Source of the DNA: Thermodesulfobacteriales bacterium
GTDB lineage: Bacteria; Desulfobacterota; Thermodesulfobacteria; Thermodesulfobacteriales; Thermodesulfatatoraceae
Assembly (NCBI GenBank): GCA_026985945.1
Contig: JALSPN010000254.1
Span: 1-7,038, forward strand
Length of the DNA: 7,038 nucleotides
Direction of reading: 5' to 3'
Both the position numbers and the translations under genes were made by a program. A model generated the notes under the pieces. It did no database searches. It was not told where the DNA came from and saw only the letters and a program-made list of their open reading frames with translations. Below are positions 5,725-7,038 of this stretch, piece after piece. Every line of letters starts with the position of its first letter. Position 1 is the first letter of the stretch.

Positions 5725-6801
5725 TTAACTTTTCTCCACCTGGTTAGCAAGTTTTAAATCTTCACAACCCGGATAGGTCCAGCGATAAGAGAGGACCTCT
5801 TCGGGATTTTCGAGAAAGGCCTTCAGGAGATTCAAAGCAGCCGTAATGTCCCCTTTAAAGGCAAGACTTACCGAAGAGTGAAGATATCTAACAGGCACTG
5901 AGATGGCAGCGGCCCTCACCGGCACCCCTACCTGAAAGGCCGCGGCGTTGGTCCCTCCCCGGTTTTTAACCACTACCTGGTGAGGAATGGCCCTTTTTCG
6001 CGCCAGAGAAGCCAGACCAAGGGTCAAGTTTCGATCCGCCAGAAAACGGGCGTCTGCAAGGCGCAATTCCGGCCCTTTACCGCAGAGGGCCAAGCGCAAG
6101 TGAGCCGGAGTGCCTGGAAGGTCCCCCGCAAGTGTCCCTTCCAGAACAAGGACTATCTCGGGCTTAATCTTTTGGGCCAGGGCCTGCGCCCCTCTCAACC
6201 CCACCTCTTCCTGAACGGTGGTAGAAAGATAAAGGTCAAGTTCTGTGCGCGCCCCTTTTAAGGCTTCAACCATGAGAAAAAGACCAACTCGATCATCAAG
6301 GGCTTTGCCCCAGATAGCTTCTTCGTTCTCCTCAAAGAAGGGAGGAAAAGTTACGGGATCTCCGATAGAGACCAACTCCCTTACCCGCTCTTCTGAAAGA
6401 CCCACGTCAAGGAGCATTTCTTCAACCGGAGGAATCTGTTTTTCTTTTTCGCCCAGATGGGGTGGTGTGGTAACAACCACGGCGGAAAGGGGGCGTCTGC
6501 CCCAGATAATGAGGCGTTGACCATAAAGCATTCGCGAATCTACACCCCCAAGGGGGAGGATCCTTAAGAAGGGGCCCTCAAAACCTGCCACCAAAAAGGC
6601 TACCTCATCCAGATGGGCATCGAGAAGAACCCTAGGGCCTTTTCCTCTCTTGTGAAGGATGAGATTTCCAAGTTCGTCTTCCCAGACATCGTCCACCAAA
6701 TCTTTGGCGGCCTCTAAAAATATCTTTTTTACCGGCTCTTCGGCCCCAGAGGCCCCGTTTGCTTCACAAAGTTTTTTCAGAAAAGAAAAATCCAGGTTCA
6801 T
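5725..6801 (-). CDS. M42 family metallo-aminopeptidase
   Basis: This 358-residue zinc- or cobalt-dependent peptidase of the M42 family (glutamyl aminopeptidase / FrvX / TET type) removes N-terminal residues from peptides in the cytoplasm, usually as a large dodecameric shell. The metal and catalytic sites can be placed: His63 and Asp65 in DAHLDEV, Asp169 in GKALDDRVG, Glu198-Glu199 in VQEEVGLRGA (general base and metal ligand), Glu221 in LEGTLAGDLPG, and His308 in RYLHSS. RGGTNAAAF at 281-289 is the usual GGT(D/N) loop. The length is normal for the family (about 340-360). Glu221 replaces the Asp found in many members, and this acidic swap occurs in related sequences. The ATG overlaps the TGA of the upstream xth gene, and no separate ribosome site is seen, so translation is probably coupled. 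The exact substrate preference cannot be read from the sequence. Confidence 0.93.
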   Translation of the reverse strand: MNLDFSFLKKLCEANGASGAEEPVKKIFLEAAKDLVDDVWEDELGNLILHKRGKGPRVLLDAHLDEVAFLVAGFEGPFLRILPLGGVDSRMLYGQRLIIWGRRPLSAVVVTTPPHLGEKEKQIPPVEEMLLDVGLSEERVRELVSIGDPVTFPPFFEENEEAIWGKALDDRVGLFLMVEALKGARTELDLYLSTTVQEEVGLRGAQALAQKIKPEIVLVLEGTLAGDLPGTPAHLRLALCGKGPELRLADARFLADRNLTLGLASLARKRAIPHQVVVKNRGGTNAAAFQVGVPVRAAAISVPVRYLHSSVSLAFKGDITAALNLLKAFLENPEEVLSYRWTYPGCEDLKLANQVEKS

Positions 6802-7038
6802 AGTTCGAAGAAAGCTATCACCGGGGTGTGATCCGAAGGGCGCTTCCAGCCCCTTGGTTCGCGATCAATGATGGCATCTTTGAGCTTCCGAGCCAGGGCC
6901 CGGCTTACCCAGATATGATCAAGCCTTAGCCCCCGGTTGGCTTTAAAGGCTCCGAATTGATAATCCCACCAGGTGTAAGCCCCTTTTTCCTGAGGGTGAA
7001 GTGCGCGGTAAGTGTCCACAAAACCCCATTCCTGGAGG
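6798..7038 (-). CDS. xth: Exodeoxyribonuclease III, C-terminal part (gene runs off the right edge)
   Basis: The last 79 codons of an exonuclease III-type AP endonuclease are visible. This is a cytoplasmic base-excision-repair enzyme that cuts at abasic sites and trims 3' ends. Read from the right edge the protein runs LQEWGFVDTYRALHPQEKGAY, then TWWDYQFGAFKANRGLRLDHIWVS and ends SDHTPVIAFFEL. The GFVDTYR..HP block, the RLDHI box with its Asp, and the final SDH catalytic Asp-His pair are all diagnostic of the Xth branch of the endonuclease/exonuclease/phosphatase superfamily. A GTG at 7019 could look like a start, but the frame and the homology continue to the window edge, so the gene is simply cut. 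The family is about 255-270 residues, so about two thirds lie outside. Its TGA overlaps the ATG of the M42 peptidase. Confidence 0.92.
   Translation of the reverse strand, partial: LQEWGFVDTYRALHPQEKGAYTWWDYQFGAFKANRGLRLDHIWVSRALARKLKDAIIDREPRGWKRPSDHTPVIAFFEL

Noticed and set aside
5679..5750. 24-codon N-terminal extension of the ATPase/nuclease from a TTG at 5750
   Set aside because: There is no ribosome site, it overlaps the end of the M42 gene, and it lies outside the family's conserved N-terminus.

Overview
This 7 kb window looks like an ordinary stretch of bacterial chromosome. It carries eight protein genes, two of them cut by the window edges, packed with almost no spare DNA. I see no RNA gene, insertion sequence, CRISPR array or phage gene. 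Four features suggest an anaerobic, probably thermophilic bacterium of the Thermodesulfobacteriota / sulfate-reducer kind: compact Lys/Glu/Arg-rich proteins, strong Shine-Dalgarno sites, an M42 peptidase, and a DUF4198 protein beside an AAA-ATPase-like/PD-(D/E)XK protein. This placement is an inference from gene content and style, not from a marker gene.

Layout. At the left edge is the start of argH (argininosuccinate lyase, minus strand). It is divergent from a four-gene plus-strand run: proC (pyrroline-5-carboxylate reductase), hslO (Hsp33 redox chaperone), a beta-lactamase-fold serine hydrolase and a secreted DUF4198 protein. The first three plus-strand genes overlap by a few bases and the fourth starts 16 nt after the third, so they read as one transcription unit. 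The run meets a minus-strand group tail to tail near 4093-4121, where a weak AT-rich hairpin followed by T residues may end the plus-strand transcript. Read in its own direction, the minus-strand group starts with the C-terminal end of an exodeoxyribonuclease III (xth). An M42 aminopeptidase follows, overlapping xth by ATGA. After 46 nt comes a large AAA-ATPase-like + PD-(D/E)XK nuclease protein of unknown role.

How the genes relate. argH and proC are the last steps of arginine and proline synthesis and share a 75-bp divergent control region. The rest of the plus-strand operon (chaperone, hydrolase, envelope protein) has no obvious common pathway. The xth-M42 pair looks translationally coupled housekeeping. 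The ATPase/nuclease gene is the most accessory-looking item: its family is patchily distributed, its base composition changes sharply inside the gene, and it seems to have its own promoter lying almost on its start codon. I found no convincing undescribed multi-gene system here.
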